Positions 49,135-58,170 of a stretch of 64,000 bases of DNA are shown one piece after another. The translations under genes were made by a program, and so were the position numbers. Numbering within the stretch: position 1 is the stretch's first letter; every line of letters begins with the position of its first letter. The stretch is taken from the NCBI GenBank assembly GCA_001602415.1, contig CP012155.1:1-64000 (forward strand). The letters run 5' to 3'. This DNA is from Bacteroidetes bacterium UKL13-3. Its GTDB lineage: Bacteria > Bacteroidota > Bacteroidia > UKL13-3. The notes under the pieces were generated by a model, which saw only the letters and a list, made by a program, of their open reading frames with translations, was not told where the DNA came from and searched no databases.

Positions 49135-50100
49135 AATGGCTTCAAATATAATCATGTGTCGTCCTAAAATAAGGTATTTAGCCGACCAAATAAAATGGAC
49201 CCTAACAGCAGAAAATCCGGCATTGGTTAAATCGGTAACAATATCCCAACCAAAATGCTGAAAGCAAAGTATACCCCCGTTTGCATTTACCAGGTCGCCA
49301 TGATATTCGGGCTTTAGGTGGTGAATCAGTTCTCCGTTTGCACCAATTGATGCACGAATAAGTGTTTTTTCTGCGTTCTCTAAGAAGGGCACAGAAATAA
49401 ACATACTTCCTCCTTTGCGTGTAACCCTTGCTAGTTCATTAAAACCTTTCTTATAATCAGGCACGTGTTCCAATACTTCCAAACAAACACCTATATCAAA
49501 CGTATTATCTGCAAAACTCAAATCCGTTATATCTTGGTGCATAATACCATTTTGAAATGCTCCACTTTTCAGATTTTGTCCTAAGTATTCACTCCCAGTA
49601 AGTGTATTGGTTTTCCCTTCAAACCATCCGTATAAATCGGTAACAGCTTCTGTAAGATATACATCGCTTTGGTGAAGTTTAGTTGTATCGTATGAGTGTT
49701 GAGTAGCCAATAAAGTTGCTCGAATCCTCGAATTGAGCTTGGAGGATAGTCCAACACAGCTTTCGCGCAGATTACACTCCAAACCGAGTTTGTCGATTTT
49801 GTATAATTCAGTTGGTTTGCCCGATACAGAATCTTTACCCTTAATCAAAAATGATGACGGATGTTTGGATAGTATTGCGTTTTCAATACTGTGGCGGGCA
49901 TCAATTCTATTTTCGTATTCTTTGAGATAACGCTGTTATCCAGCAAAATCATGCACAACTGTATGATCACATTCGGGGTCGTTTTTGTGGATATAGTTAC
50001 TAATTGAGTCGGCCGAAAGAGCACCCATTTGCAGCATTTTGGCAAAACGTAATAAACCAGTCTTGCTTAAAATCTTTTTGAGTAGTTGTTTCTGTTTCAT
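49129..50100 (-). pseudogene. SAM-dependent methyltransferase interrupted by an in-frame stop
   Basis: The frame starts at ATG 50100 (MKQKQLLKKILSKTGLLRF), meets TAA at 49936-49938 after 54 codons (HDFAG then stop), and continues in the same frame with QRYLKEYENRIDARHSIENA to the end. The catalytic domain (CLEVLEHVPDYKKGFNELARVTRKGG) is downstream of the stop and intact; a TTG at 49848 could restart translation of 239 residues. Either a nonsense mutation in a surface-locus gene or a truncated but active protein. Confidence 0.75.
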
Positions 50101-50255
50101 GTGTTGTGTTTCGGAAGGCAAGTAAATTATTAAAGCACAAAAACACAATAGGATTTAAAATAAGGCTAATCGTCTTGATGTGATAACAATTTCCACCTGC
50201 AATCATCCGGTATAACAGTTGGAATCAGCAGCAATTTATTTGGTCTGTTTTTAAT

Positions 50256-50336
50256 CTATTTTTCAAATATTTCAGAGTGTGCCATGTCTTCGGTACCAAA
50301 GGCACGAACAAAATATTGGCAATCTAACCCATCCAA
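50256..50336 (-). pseudogene. Possible C-terminal remnant
   Basis: A short open stretch ending at TAG (50256-50258) reads CQYFVRAFGTEDMAHSEIFEK on the minus strand, protein-like but without a start; a stop precedes it at 50337-50339. It may be the tail of a lost gene. Family not recognised. The remaining 50101-50323 holds nothing else. Confidence 0.25.
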
Positions 50337-51604
50337 TTACCTTCGAAATATTTGGACAATAGAAGTAGTTGAATAATAATTCCCATAATAATTCCAATGT
50401 AAACAAGGATTTTAAACACTTTATGAGTGGGTGTTTTATATTGGAAAAATAATGACACAGGAATAAAAACAACAGACGCAGTGATTAGTAAATAATGCTC
50501 AAGATAAGATTGGCGTGGCATTAAGATTCCTAGTATACAGGCTACCAGTATATACTGCACCCAGGTAAATGATACTTGAATTTTCTGTGTTATAAAAGCA
50601 TTAACAAAAAGCAAAAAGAATGGGGTTGAAAAAACGTAGCGGTTTAAACTGTGAATGTTACCTCCTTGAAATAACAGAATAGTAGAAGTTGTTCCTGCCA
50701 GATATAAAAAGGAGAATAAGTAGGCAAGATCCATTGGTTCTTGTTTAAACAAGATACTAAGTGTTTTCGGATAAGGTAGTTTAAGCATAAGTTTAATGCA
50801 AAATCCTAAACTAATGATAATGGCAACTAACCCAAACAATAGACCTACTGAGTCGCTCAGGTGGGTTGGCCAGTGCCAAGAGGTTAGTGGAAACGCAGGA
50901 ATACCTAAATGGTGATCCCAAAATTGCTGCGCGTAGAAGAAAGCAAAAAAATTCCTTGTTTGGTAATATTGAATTGTCATCACTCCCAGCGTACACAATA
51001 CGGTTGAAGAGAGAGCCAGTATCATTAATTCAATTTTTTGCTTTTCTTTTTGAACCAAAGCGATAGCTAACAAAACAACAGAAGCGGCTATAAAAATTAT
51101 TGACGCTGAGCGAGCCCCAACTGCAATTGCAAATCCTAAAATAGTTATCGTTTTTTCATTCTTATGGAAGCCAATTAAGAAAAGCGAAGACCCGATAAAA
51201 AATAAACTTTCGGAATAAGGAACAACAAAGAATGTTTGCAACCCAATGCACAGAAAAAAAATGAGGCTGCGAGTAGCCATTTTAAACTGAGTAGCCATTA
51301 TTCCAACTGACACAATAAAGAGCAAAGCATTCATTATGCTCATTTGGATAAATGAAAAACCGGTCCACCTCCAAATGTATGAGAACAAAGGAAAAAAGGC
51401 CGGATTACTCTCGTCATCAAGCTTTAAAACATAACCACTATCGCGTAGCTGAACATACCAACCACAATCCCACGAGCACAAGGCTGTACTTGGATTGGGA
51501 AATGCTCCGTTTTTTAGATAAAAGAGTAATATTGCAATTGAAACCAATCCAATCAGAAATACCAATGAAAGCAGTATTGGTTTGTAATAATTTTGAAATA
51601 GCAT
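50324..51604 (-). CDS. PIG-V-like integral membrane glycosyltransferase
   Basis: 426 residues from the ATG giving MLFQNYYKPILL; about 11-12 membrane segments. The PIG-V/mannosyltransferase-like markers are the aspartate after the first segment (LCSWDCGWYVQLRDSGY) and FFPLFSYIW. Would use a lipid-linked sugar on the outer face. Its ATG overlaps that of the divergent GT2 gene (CATG at 51602-51605). The next gene on its strand lies beyond 50,100. Confidence 0.8.
   Translation of the reverse strand: MLFQNYYKPILLSLVFLIGLVSIAILLFYLKNGAFPNPSTALCSWDCGWYVQLRDSGYVLKLDDESNPAFFPLFSYIWRWTGFSFIQMSIMNALLFIVSVGIMATQFKMATRSLIFFLCIGLQTFFVVPYSESLFFIGSSLFLIGFHKNEKTITILGFAIAVGARSASIIFIAASVVLLAIALVQKEKQKIELMILALSSTVLCTLGVMTIQYYQTRNFFAFFYAQQFWDHHLGIPAFPLTSWHWPTHLSDSVGLLFGLVAIIISLGFCIKLMLKLPYPKTLSILFKQEPMDLAYLFSFLYLAGTTSTILLFQGGNIHSLNRYVFSTPFFLLFVNAFITQKIQVSFTWVQYILVACILGILMPRQSYLEHYLLITASVVFIPVSLFFQYKTPTHKVFKILVYIGIIMGIIIQLLLLSKYFEGNWMG
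51588..51595 (+). promoter_or_regulatory. TAnnTTTG box before the DPM1-like gene
   Basis: TAATTTTG, an exact -7 match, ends 7 nt before the ATG at 51603 and lies inside the divergent membrane transferase's coding region. Confidence 0.4.
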
Positions 51605-52532
51605 GAGTAAATATGAATTAACAATAGTGGCTCCCGTATTCAACGAAGAAGCGAATATAAAATTTTTATATGATAGACTAACCGAAACATTAAAGGGAGT
51701 TTCACACGAGATTATTTTCATAAATGATGGCAGTTCAGATCAGTCAATAGTTCAAGTTAAGCAATTGGCAAAAGTCAGCTCGCACATTAAGTACATCTCA
51801 TTCTCAAGAAATTTTGGACATCAAATTGCCGTTTTTGCCGGACTTCAAAAATCACAAGGTGAATATGTTGTAATCATTGATGCCGATTTGCAAGACCCCC
51901 CAGAATTAATACATGAAATGCTGGTAAAAGTAAAACAGGGCTTTGAGGTTGTTTATGCAAAAAGATTAAATCGAAAAGGAGAATCATTCTTTAAAAAAAT
52001 AACGGCTAATATTTTCTATCGCATGATGCGCGCAATGACCTCTATAAACATTCCGTTAGATACAGGTGATTTTAGAATTATGACTCAACGTGTGTGTAAA
52101 ATAGTTTCGAGTATGCCCGAAAAAAACAAATTTTTACGAGGGCAAATATCATGGATAGGTTTTAAACAAACGTTTGTTGAGTATGAAAGAGATCCAAGGT
52201 TGTATGGTGAAACAGGATATACATTTAAAAAGATGTTAAATTTTGCAATTGATGGCATCACTGCATTTTCACAATTTCCAATTAGGCTGGTAACATATAT
52301 AGGATTAAGTATGGGAGCATTTTCATTGGTTGGGTTATTCTATGCTCTATATTCCAAATTTATTATTGGTGAAACCGTGAAAGGATGGACATCAATATTT
52401 ATACTCTTTACCCTGATTGGAGGAACGCAATTGTTTTGCCTTGGAATTATTGGTGAGTATATCAGTAGAATTATGAACAATGTTTTACATCGACCTGATT
52501 ATTTGGTTGATGAAACAAATATTGAGGATTAA
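51603..52532 (+). CDS. DPM1/GtrB-like polyprenyl-phosphate glycosyltransferase
   Basis: 309 residues: GT2 domain with VAPVFNEEANI, DADLQDPPE (metal-binding DXD) and DFRIMTQRV, the RDPRLYGETGYTFKKML segment, then two membrane helices (about 232-256 and 267-290). Such enzymes make polyprenyl-phosphate-glucose or similar, the donor for GT-C/GtrII-type transferases, so it could supply the GtrII-like protein (40548-42059) or its divergent PIG-V-like neighbour. Overlaps the convergent WYL gene by 4 bp. Confidence 0.92.
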   Translation: MSKYELTIVAPVFNEEANIKFLYDRLTETLKGVSHEIIFINDGSSDQSIVQVKQLAKVSSHIKYISFSRNFGHQIAVFAGLQKSQGEYVVIIDADLQDPPELIHEMLVKVKQGFEVVYAKRLNRKGESFFKKITANIFYRMMRAMTSINIPLDTGDFRIMTQRVCKIVSSMPEKNKFLRGQISWIGFKQTFVEYERDPRLYGETGYTFKKMLNFAIDGITAFSQFPIRLVTYIGLSMGAFSLVGLFYALYSKFIIGETVKGWTSIFILFTLIGGTQLFCLGIIGEYISRIMNNVLHRPDYLVDETNIED

Positions 52533-53530
52533 TACTGAGCCAAAGCCTTTTCGAGTTCAATCTTTAACTCCTTCTTCATCCACTCAGGTGAAATGATAAT
52601 GAGTGAACTTCCATAACTTAATAGTTGTGCTTTCAATTCAAACGATGGAATAACAACAATACTTACCTTACAACTCTTCGTGTCCTCGAGAATAACCTTT
52701 TGCGTATGATGCAATGGCTGTGATTTAATATACTCTGCTTGTTGAGCAGAAAATTCCAATACAATTTCTTCGGGTTTTAAATTATTGCTCACAGATATTC
52801 CAAATGAATACTTAAAATAGTCGTTTGCGTTAAAATTTTCTGAGACACTAAAACTAAAGTTTGTGGTATTTAATGTTAGGATGCGATCAAGTCCGAATGT
52901 AACAATTAACCCACTGTTTGTGGCACGTCCAGTAACATACCAGCGGTTACGGTATTCTTTCAACACATAAGGTTCAAGGATATGTTCTTTTTCTGTAGAT
53001 GAATCAAATTTTTTATATACAAAATGAATAGCTTTTTGTGCTTTAATGGCGCCTAAAATTGGGTTTAAAAACTCTTGTCCTTTACTGCTCGTACTCTGTT
53101 CCAGCTGAATTACTTGTGCAATATCATTATCTGTCATTAAGGTCCGAACATTCACATAATCCTCAATTTTAGTTACAGCCTCACTAAACTGTGCAACGGT
53201 ATCAATACCATCAAACTGTTTAAGTAAAGCAACGGCAAACTCCAAGGCATACAAATCGTTTTCCTTGAGTGGGATGTTACTAATGGAATAGTTGGGATCC
53301 TCGTAACAATATCCTTTTCTTAACCTATCGTATCTGATGGGAGCAAAATACCCAAGCTCCTCATCGTGTTGCATATCGTACAAATCCTGCTCGATGGTGC
53401 GCGGTGATACTGATGTAATTACTTCGCAGGCTTTTATCAACTCTTCTTTGGTTGGAAAAGGCTTCTGTTTGTTGCGAATATTTGCATCAATAATGCGGTA
53501 ACGTATATATGCTTGCTTGTTTTTAGGCAC
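52529..53530 (-). CDS. WYL-domain transcriptional regulator
   Basis: 333 residues, GTG start. A winged helix-turn-helix (about 1-80: TKEELIKACEVITSVSPRTIEQDLYDM), a WYL domain (about 160-235: ILEPYVLKEYRNRWYVTGRATN) and a WCX C-terminal extension. WYL proteins sense nucleotides or nucleic acids and often regulate phage-defence or DNA-damage genes, but no defence genes adjoin it. Convergent overlap with the GT2 gene. Confidence 0.92.
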   Translation of the reverse strand: MPKNKQAYIRYRIIDANIRNKQKPFPTKEELIKACEVITSVSPRTIEQDLYDMQHDEELGYFAPIRYDRLRKGYCYEDPNYSISNIPLKENDLYALEFAVALLKQFDGIDTVAQFSEAVTKIEDYVNVRTLMTDNDIAQVIQLEQSTSSKGQEFLNPILGAIKAQKAIHFVYKKFDSSTEKEHILEPYVLKEYRNRWYVTGRATNSGLIVTFGLDRILTLNTTNFSFSVSENFNANDYFKYSFGISVSNNLKPEEIVLEFSAQQAEYIKSQPLHHTQKVILEDTKSCKVSIVVIPSFELKAQLLSYGSSLIIISPEWMKKELKIELEKALAQY

Positions 53531-53627
53531 GATGCAAGATAGTTTTTGTGGTTACCTTACCCAATATTCACTCATTAGCAAAAAATAAAAGCCTATAAAC
53601 CAATTGCTTAAAAACAAATTTTCACCT

Positions 53628-53642
53628 CGCAGATACACTGCG
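53628..53642 (+). other. Small hairpin upstream of TPR gene
   Basis: CGCAG-ATACA-CTGCG, a perfect 5-bp stem in the 41-54 nt before the ATG at 53683. Possibly part of the leader; weak evidence. Confidence 0.25.
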
Positions 53643-53682
53643 GACTGCCAGCGAAATTTTGAATCATTAAATCTGAAAACAC

Positions 53683-54339
53683 ATGAAAACGTTAGCAAAC
53701 CAACACAAACCAACAGCCCGCACCGAAAACGAAATGTTTACCAAAGGCATGCAGTTAATGAATCGCAAGAAATATGCTGCCGCTCAAAAAAACTTTGATA
53801 TTTTACTTTTACTCAACCCCTCAAATATTGACGCTATGTTGCAACGTGGCATCTGCAAAATGCATGTTGGGTTAGTCAACCTCGCACTGGATGATTTCAG
53901 TGAGATTTTGATGATGGCCAATGGCAAACCCGAGGCCTATGCTGCCATGTCGGAAGCATATTGGATGCTGGGTGATTATAATATGGCCAAACATTTTATT
54001 GACGAAACATTAAAAGGAACATACTCACTTAAAGCCGAATGGTATGAGCTAGCGTGTAATATTTACAGTAAACTGGGCGATATCAATACCGCCTATGCCT
54101 GCATCAACCGAGCAATTGTGTGCAATCCATTTAGTGCATTGCTGTATTACAAAAGAGCTCGTTTGTTGTTCCGCATGCAAAAAATTCAAGTTGCTATCAA
54201 CGATTTAAACAAGGCCATTTCGTTTGAGCCCAAATTCGTTAACGCCTTAAAGTTAAGAGCCGAGAGCAAAAAAATATTGGGCGATACAGAAGGTGCCCGT
54301 AAAGATTTAATAGCTGCCGGATTATACCACAAAGCTTAA
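53683..54339 (+). CDS. TPR protein
   Basis: 218 residues of six tandem tetratricopeptide repeats (e.g. RKKYAAAQKNFDILLLLNPSN, GDYNMAKHFIDETLKGTYS, MQKIQVAINDLNKAISFEP). No signal peptide, so cytoplasmic, unlike the two exported TPR proteins of the window. Starts at ATG 53683 (MKTLANQHKP). Partner unknown. A stem-loop follows the stop. Confidence 0.85.
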   Translation: MKTLANQHKPTARTENEMFTKGMQLMNRKKYAAAQKNFDILLLLNPSNIDAMLQRGICKMHVGLVNLALDDFSEILMMANGKPEAYAAMSEAYWMLGDYNMAKHFIDETLKGTYSLKAEWYELACNIYSKLGDINTAYACINRAIVCNPFSALLYYKRARLLFRMQKIQVAINDLNKAISFEPKFVNALKLRAESKKILGDTEGARKDLIAAGLYHKA

Positions 54340-54368
54340 CTCGCTTTTTTTGATTGACTACACACTGT

Positions 54369-54388
54369 AAGCTGCCAAATGGCGGCTT
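54369..54388. terminator. Hairpin after TPR gene
   Basis: Eight-base stem AAGCTGCC/GGCGGCTT (one wobble pair) around AAAT. Lacks a T-run; candidate terminator. Confidence 0.5.
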
Positions 54389-54432
54389 TCGGTGTATCAA
54401 CTGGTTGATAATTTTAAGAATACTTTAACATC

Positions 54433-54461
54433 TTGCTGTTCGTTAAAAAACAATAGTTTTG
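54433..54461 (+). promoter_or_regulatory. -33/-7 promoter with the box 5 nt before the start
   Basis: TTG at 54433-54435 and TAGTTTTG at 54454-54461 are separated by 18 bp, close to the Bacteroidota -33/-7 spacing. Five bases separate the box from the ATG at 54467, so the predicted transcript is leaderless. Confidence 0.55.
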
Positions 54462-54466
54462 TGAAT

Positions 54467-55138
54467 ATGAAAAATCCCCACTTCTTATGTTTCCTCATAT
54501 TGTTTAGCATAGCGATCTATTCGAATGCCCAAACGGATAGTACCCAAACCGAGGAGGACAATAGTGAACCAACCTTGGTTATTCCTCCTATTAATGAAGA
54601 TGTTAAAGTGGGCATAAAGTTCGGATCGGGAGTAAGTACACTATTGGGTAAAGAATTAGCCAATCCTGTTCCTTCATACATGTTAACGGGAGGAGCCTAT
54701 TTTAGGTATAAATTGAAGCCCCATTGGTTTATTCAGCCTGAGGCTAACATTACCTTTAAAGGTAGCAATTTTGATAATGGAACGCTTCAATACCAGCGCA
54801 TGAGGATGTATTATATAGATGTTCCGCTGTTGCTAATGAGGGGCTTAAATATACAAAACACAACCAATGTTTTTGTGGGGTTACAGTATTCAAGACTTTT
54901 AAATGTTTCGTTGTACCTTAAAGATGAACCTGTTCCGGAGAACACAGCCCCATCAATAAAAAAAGATGATTTGGCAGCAATTATTGGCACTCAATTTTAT
55001 ACACCTTTTATCGGCTTTCAAATTGCAGCTAAATATGGTTTAATTGATATAAATAACGGATTATTGCCAAACTTAAATCCTCCCAATACTGGGAAGAACA
55101 TTCATCATTTTGTTGTAGAAATTAACCTGTTGTTTTAA
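54467..55138 (+). CDS. Outer-membrane beta-barrel protein
   Basis: 223 residues from ATG 54467 with a signal peptide ([22 protein letters not shown]), a short acidic spacer ([13 protein letters not shown]), then an eight-strand barrel of the PorT-like/outer-membrane-barrel family ([43 protein letters not shown]), ending in the phenylalanine of VVEINLLF. Role unknown. pyrF starts 2 bases after its stop. Confidence 0.85.
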   Translation: MKNPHFLCFLILFSIAIYSNAQTDSTQTEEDNSEPTLVIPPINEDVKVGIKFGSGVSTLLGKELANPVPSYMLTGGAYFRYKLKPHWFIQPEANITFKGSNFDNGTLQYQRMRMYYIDVPLLLMRGLNIQNTTNVFVGLQYSRLLNVSLYLKDEPVPENTAPSIKKDDLAAIIGTQFYTPFIGFQIAAKYGLIDINNGLLPNLNPPNTGKNIHHFVVEINLLF

Positions 55139-55140
55139 CC

Positions 55141-55959
55141 GTGAATAGAGCCGAACTCATTAATCAAATTAAGCAAAAAGCAAGTTTTCTGTGTGTTGGA
55201 TTGGATACTGACATTAACAAAATTCCTGCTGTTTTATTATCCGAACCAGATCCGGTTTTTGCGTTTAACAAAGCCATCATAGATGCCACGCAAGAGTATT
55301 GCGTTTCGTACAAAATAAATACTGCATTTTATGAATCAATGGGAAACAAAGGTTGGGAAACAATGGAAAAAACATTGGCATATTTACCCCAAAACCAGTT
55401 CTCAATTGCCGATGCAAAACGAGGTGATATTGGCAATACAAGTGATATGTACGCTCGTGCTTTTTTCGAAACCTTGAGCTTTGATTCGGTTACACTAGCA
55501 CCATACATGGGACAAGATTCGATTGAACCTTTCTTCAAATATGAGAACAAGTGGGGTATTGTTTTGGCTCTTACGTCCAATCCCGGTAGTGCCGATTATG
55601 AGCAACAAACAATAGGAACCGAAAAACTGTATGAACGTGTGATTAAGCATACAACAACATTTACTACCGAAAGTAATTTGATGTTTGTAGTGGGCGCTAC
55701 AAAAGCCGAGGAATTAGGCAATATTCGTAAGCATATTCCCAATCACTTTTTGTTGGTGCCAGGTGTTGGTGCTCAAGGTGGAAGTTTAAGCGAAGTTGCT
55801 CAATACGGCATGAATACCGATTGCGGATTATTGGTCAATGCTTCTCGCAGCATTATTTACGCAAGTAATGGTGCTGATTTTGCAGACAAGGCAGCAGCTG
55901 AAGCCAAACAGATGGCATCAGAAATGAAGTTGCTGTTAGCTCAATACAATGTGATTTAG
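55141..55959 (+). CDS. pyrF: Orotidine 5'-phosphate decarboxylase
   Basis: 272 residues, GTG start, type-2 (longer) OMP decarboxylase that forms UMP. The catalytic [15 protein letters not shown] stretch (Asp/Lys/Asp) at about residue 91, CVGLDTD near the N-terminus and VPGVGAQGG phosphate loop are present. Directly follows the barrel gene and is followed by a very strong terminator. Confidence 0.96.
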   Translation: MNRAELINQIKQKASFLCVGLDTDINKIPAVLLSEPDPVFAFNKAIIDATQEYCVSYKINTAFYESMGNKGWETMEKTLAYLPQNQFSIADAKRGDIGNTSDMYARAFFETLSFDSVTLAPYMGQDSIEPFFKYENKWGIVLALTSNPGSADYEQQTIGTEKLYERVIKHTTTFTTESNLMFVVGATKAEELGNIRKHIPNHFLLVPGVGAQGGSLSEVAQYGMNTDCGLLVNASRSIIYASNGADFADKAAAEAKQMASEMKLLLAQYNVI

Positions 55960-55971
55960 CCCAATTATGTC

Positions 55972-56009
55972 AAAACATAGGATAGGGTTTAAACCCTATC
56001 CTATGTTTT
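55972..56009. terminator. 38-nt perfect palindromic terminator
   Basis: Arms 55972-55990 and 55991-56009 are exact complements, 19 bp each, with no spare loop bases, ending in TTTT. It ends the barrel-pyrF unit and works from both sides. Confidence 0.85.
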
Positions 56010-56096
56010 AGATGAAATGTTTTACAATTACATAAATTTTTTATTTGCTCTTTTGTTTATGTAACTTGCTATTATAACCATAGTCCTATTTACTTT

Positions 56097-57344
56097 ATGA
56101 TACACCCCATTAAGGAAGAACTCCTTCATTTTATTTGGCAAAGTAAATTGCTTTTGCACAAATCTCTCCAAACCACAGCAGGCGAACCAATCTCTATTGT
56201 TCAATTAGGGCAATACAATCGCAATGCTGGTCCCGATTTTTTCAATGCAAAATTACAAATTGGCGATACACTCTGGGCAGGAAATGTTGAAATGCATTTA
56301 AGTTCATCGGAATGGGATAAACATAAACATCAGTACGATGCAGCTTATAACAACGTGATTTTACATGTAGTGTATGTTGATGACAAAAAAGTACTGAACA
56401 GCAATAATGAATCTATTCCAACATTAGAGTTACGCAGCATTATCCCTACTACTTTGTTGCAACGGTATCAAAGTTTACAGCAACAACGCAGCAATCAGTT
56501 GCCTTGTGAAAAAATCATTACCATTCCATCCGATGCCATCATTAGCAGTTGGCTACAGCGTTTATTAATCGAAAGAATTGAACATAAAACCGATTACATA
56601 AAGGAGCTATTGGTTAAAACAAACCATCATTACGAGCAAAGTTTTTACATATTAACTGCCCGATACTTTGGAATGAAAACCAACGCACAACCATTTGAGC
56701 AGTTAGCCTATATGCTTCCACTTTCTATTCTTGCCAAGCATAAAAACAGTTTAGATGATATAATGGCTTTAGTGTTTGGCGTAGCTGGTTTGTTTGATAA
56801 AGCTGTTGAACCAATAAGTAGGCTAAAATCAATATTTGAGCACCTGCAACGAAAGTATAAATTGCAACACCTTGACGAAAGTGTGTGGAAATTTGCCCGC
56901 ACCAGGCCTGCTAATTTTCCCACTGTTAGGCTACAACAATTTGCTTTATTCATTTACCAATCATCTCATTTATTAAGTAAGGTATTAGAGTGCAATACCA
57001 CTGCTGATTTGAGTAAGTTATACTATGTAGAAGGTGAGCACCTCAACCAAAAGATTTTACTCGGAAATGAAGCTGTAAATTTGTTACTCATCAACAGTGT
57101 GCTGCCTTTTGTATTTGTGTACGGAAAAATTCAACACCAAGAGGAGTTGTGTGAAAAGGTTTTGAATTGGTACGAAAGCCTTCCGGCCGAAAACAATACA
57201 ATTATTCGGCAATACACATCATTGGGTTTACCTCTTAAAAACGCAGCCGATAGTCAAGCATATATTCAGTTAAAAAACGAATATTGCAACACACTTCAAT
57301 GTTTGCAATGCAGCATTGGTTATCAATCTTTAATACATGCGTAA
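56097..57344 (+). CDS. DUF2851 family protein
   Basis: 415 residues matching the Bacteroidota family DUF2851 (N-terminal KEELLHFIWQSKLLLHKSLQT, GPDFFNAKLQIGDTLWAGNVEMHLSSSEW, central PFEQLAYMLPLSILAKHKNSL). The HxHQ and NAGPDFF regions resemble a nuclease-like fold but I see no confirmed catalytic set. Cytoplasmic. Overlaps the next gene by 8 bp, suggesting an operon. Function unknown. Confidence 0.88.
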   Translation: MIHPIKEELLHFIWQSKLLLHKSLQTTAGEPISIVQLGQYNRNAGPDFFNAKLQIGDTLWAGNVEMHLSSSEWDKHKHQYDAAYNNVILHVVYVDDKKVLNSNNESIPTLELRSIIPTTLLQRYQSLQQQRSNQLPCEKIITIPSDAIISSWLQRLLIERIEHKTDYIKELLVKTNHHYEQSFYILTARYFGMKTNAQPFEQLAYMLPLSILAKHKNSLDDIMALVFGVAGLFDKAVEPISRLKSIFEHLQRKYKLQHLDESVWKFARTRPANFPTVRLQQFALFIYQSSHLLSKVLECNTTADLSKLYYVEGEHLNQKILLGNEAVNLLLINSVLPFVFVYGKIQHQEELCEKVLNWYESLPAENNTIIRQYTSLGLPLKNAADSQAYIQLKNEYCNTLQCLQCSIGYQSLIHA

Positions 57345-57879
57345 ATTTAGTTTCTATATCCTGTTAATGTTTGTCTCTCTTTCGTGTTTTGCACAAAAAC
57401 GATTGGTGTTTACCAATGTGCAAAAACAAAAAGTGGTTGAACTTAGGGTTGGCAACCGTGCAACATTTTACTACAAAGGCTACATGGATCAACCCGAATG
57501 TGTGAAAGAAACCATAAGTGATATTACGGATAGCACCGTTGTGCTCGGATTAAGTTATGACGGGCTGCTGCCTAAATCGATTACCAAACCCGGAAAATAC
57601 CCGAAATTGATGCACAAAATTATCCGCATTGAAGATATAACAGGCTTTCGAAAAATGGGAACAGGAAGAATGTTAGCCAAGAGCGCTGTAAGCATTGGTG
57701 GTATATTTGCTTCCTATTATTTATTAAAGAATATATACTCTAGCAATATGAGCTCGGGTACATCTATTCTTTTATCAATGGGCGTTGGATTTGGTTTACT
57801 TGGCGTAACTGAGTTGCTTTTTCCAGAAAATATTAAACATTATACAGAAGATGGCTGGCAAGCAAAAGTGGTTGATTAA
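57337..57879 (+). CDS. Exported hypothetical protein
   Basis: 180 residues: signal peptide (FYILLMFVSLSCFAQ), a beta-rich domain (about 20-100: RLVFTNVQKQKVVELRVGNRATFYYKGY) and a C-terminal pair of hydrophobic helices (SAVSIGGIFASYYLL, ILLSMGVGFGLLGVTELL). The Cys in SLSCFAQ could be a lipid anchor but the context is not a strict lipobox. No family recognised. Shares an 8-bp overlap with DUF2851. Confidence 0.75.
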   Translation: MRKFSFYILLMFVSLSCFAQKRLVFTNVQKQKVVELRVGNRATFYYKGYMDQPECVKETISDITDSTVVLGLSYDGLLPKSITKPGKYPKLMHKIIRIEDITGFRKMGTGRMLAKSAVSIGGIFASYYLLKNIYSSNMSSGTSILLSMGVGFGLLGVTELLFPENIKHYTEDGWQAKVVD

Positions 57880-57921
57880 CATTAATGTAAAATTGACTTG
57901 CATCCTTGCCAATTAATAGTG

Positions 57922-57929
57922 TATTTTCG
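57922..57929 (+). promoter_or_regulatory. TATTTTCG box 5 nt before pspC-like gene
   Basis: Ends 5 nt before the ATG at 57935. A TTG lies 21 nt further upstream, near -33 spacing. Same octamer and distance as at the TPR gene 28008. Confidence 0.4.
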
Positions 57930-57934
57930 TTTTC

Positions 57935-58150
57935 ATGGAATCGATCAAATATTTTGTTGAAAAACGCGTGTACGGTGTATGCAGCTATTTGGGCGAAAAA
58001 TTTGGCATTTCATCATCCCGTATTCGCCTGTATTTTATTTACACCTCATTTATAACCATGGGCTCACCCATTATTATCTATTTAATAATGGCTTTTTGGC
58101 TTAATGTTAAAAAATACATTCGCAACCGTAAAACCGTTTGGGACCTATAA
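57935..58150 (+). CDS. PspC-domain small membrane protein
   Basis: 71 residues of the PspC family: FVEKRVYGVCSYLGEKFGISSSRIRLYFIYTSF, then one membrane helix (MGSPIIIYLIMAFWLNV) and a basic tail. PspC proteins sense or respond to membrane stress; no pspA or other psp gene is nearby. A 7-bp inverted repeat with a 5-nt loop (58150-58168) follows before the kinase gene. Confidence 0.88.
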   Translation: MESIKYFVEKRVYGVCSYLGEKFGISSSRIRLYFIYTSFITMGSPIIIYLIMAFWLNVKKYIRNRKTVWDL

Positions 58151-58170
58151 TACTTATACATTAAGTATAC

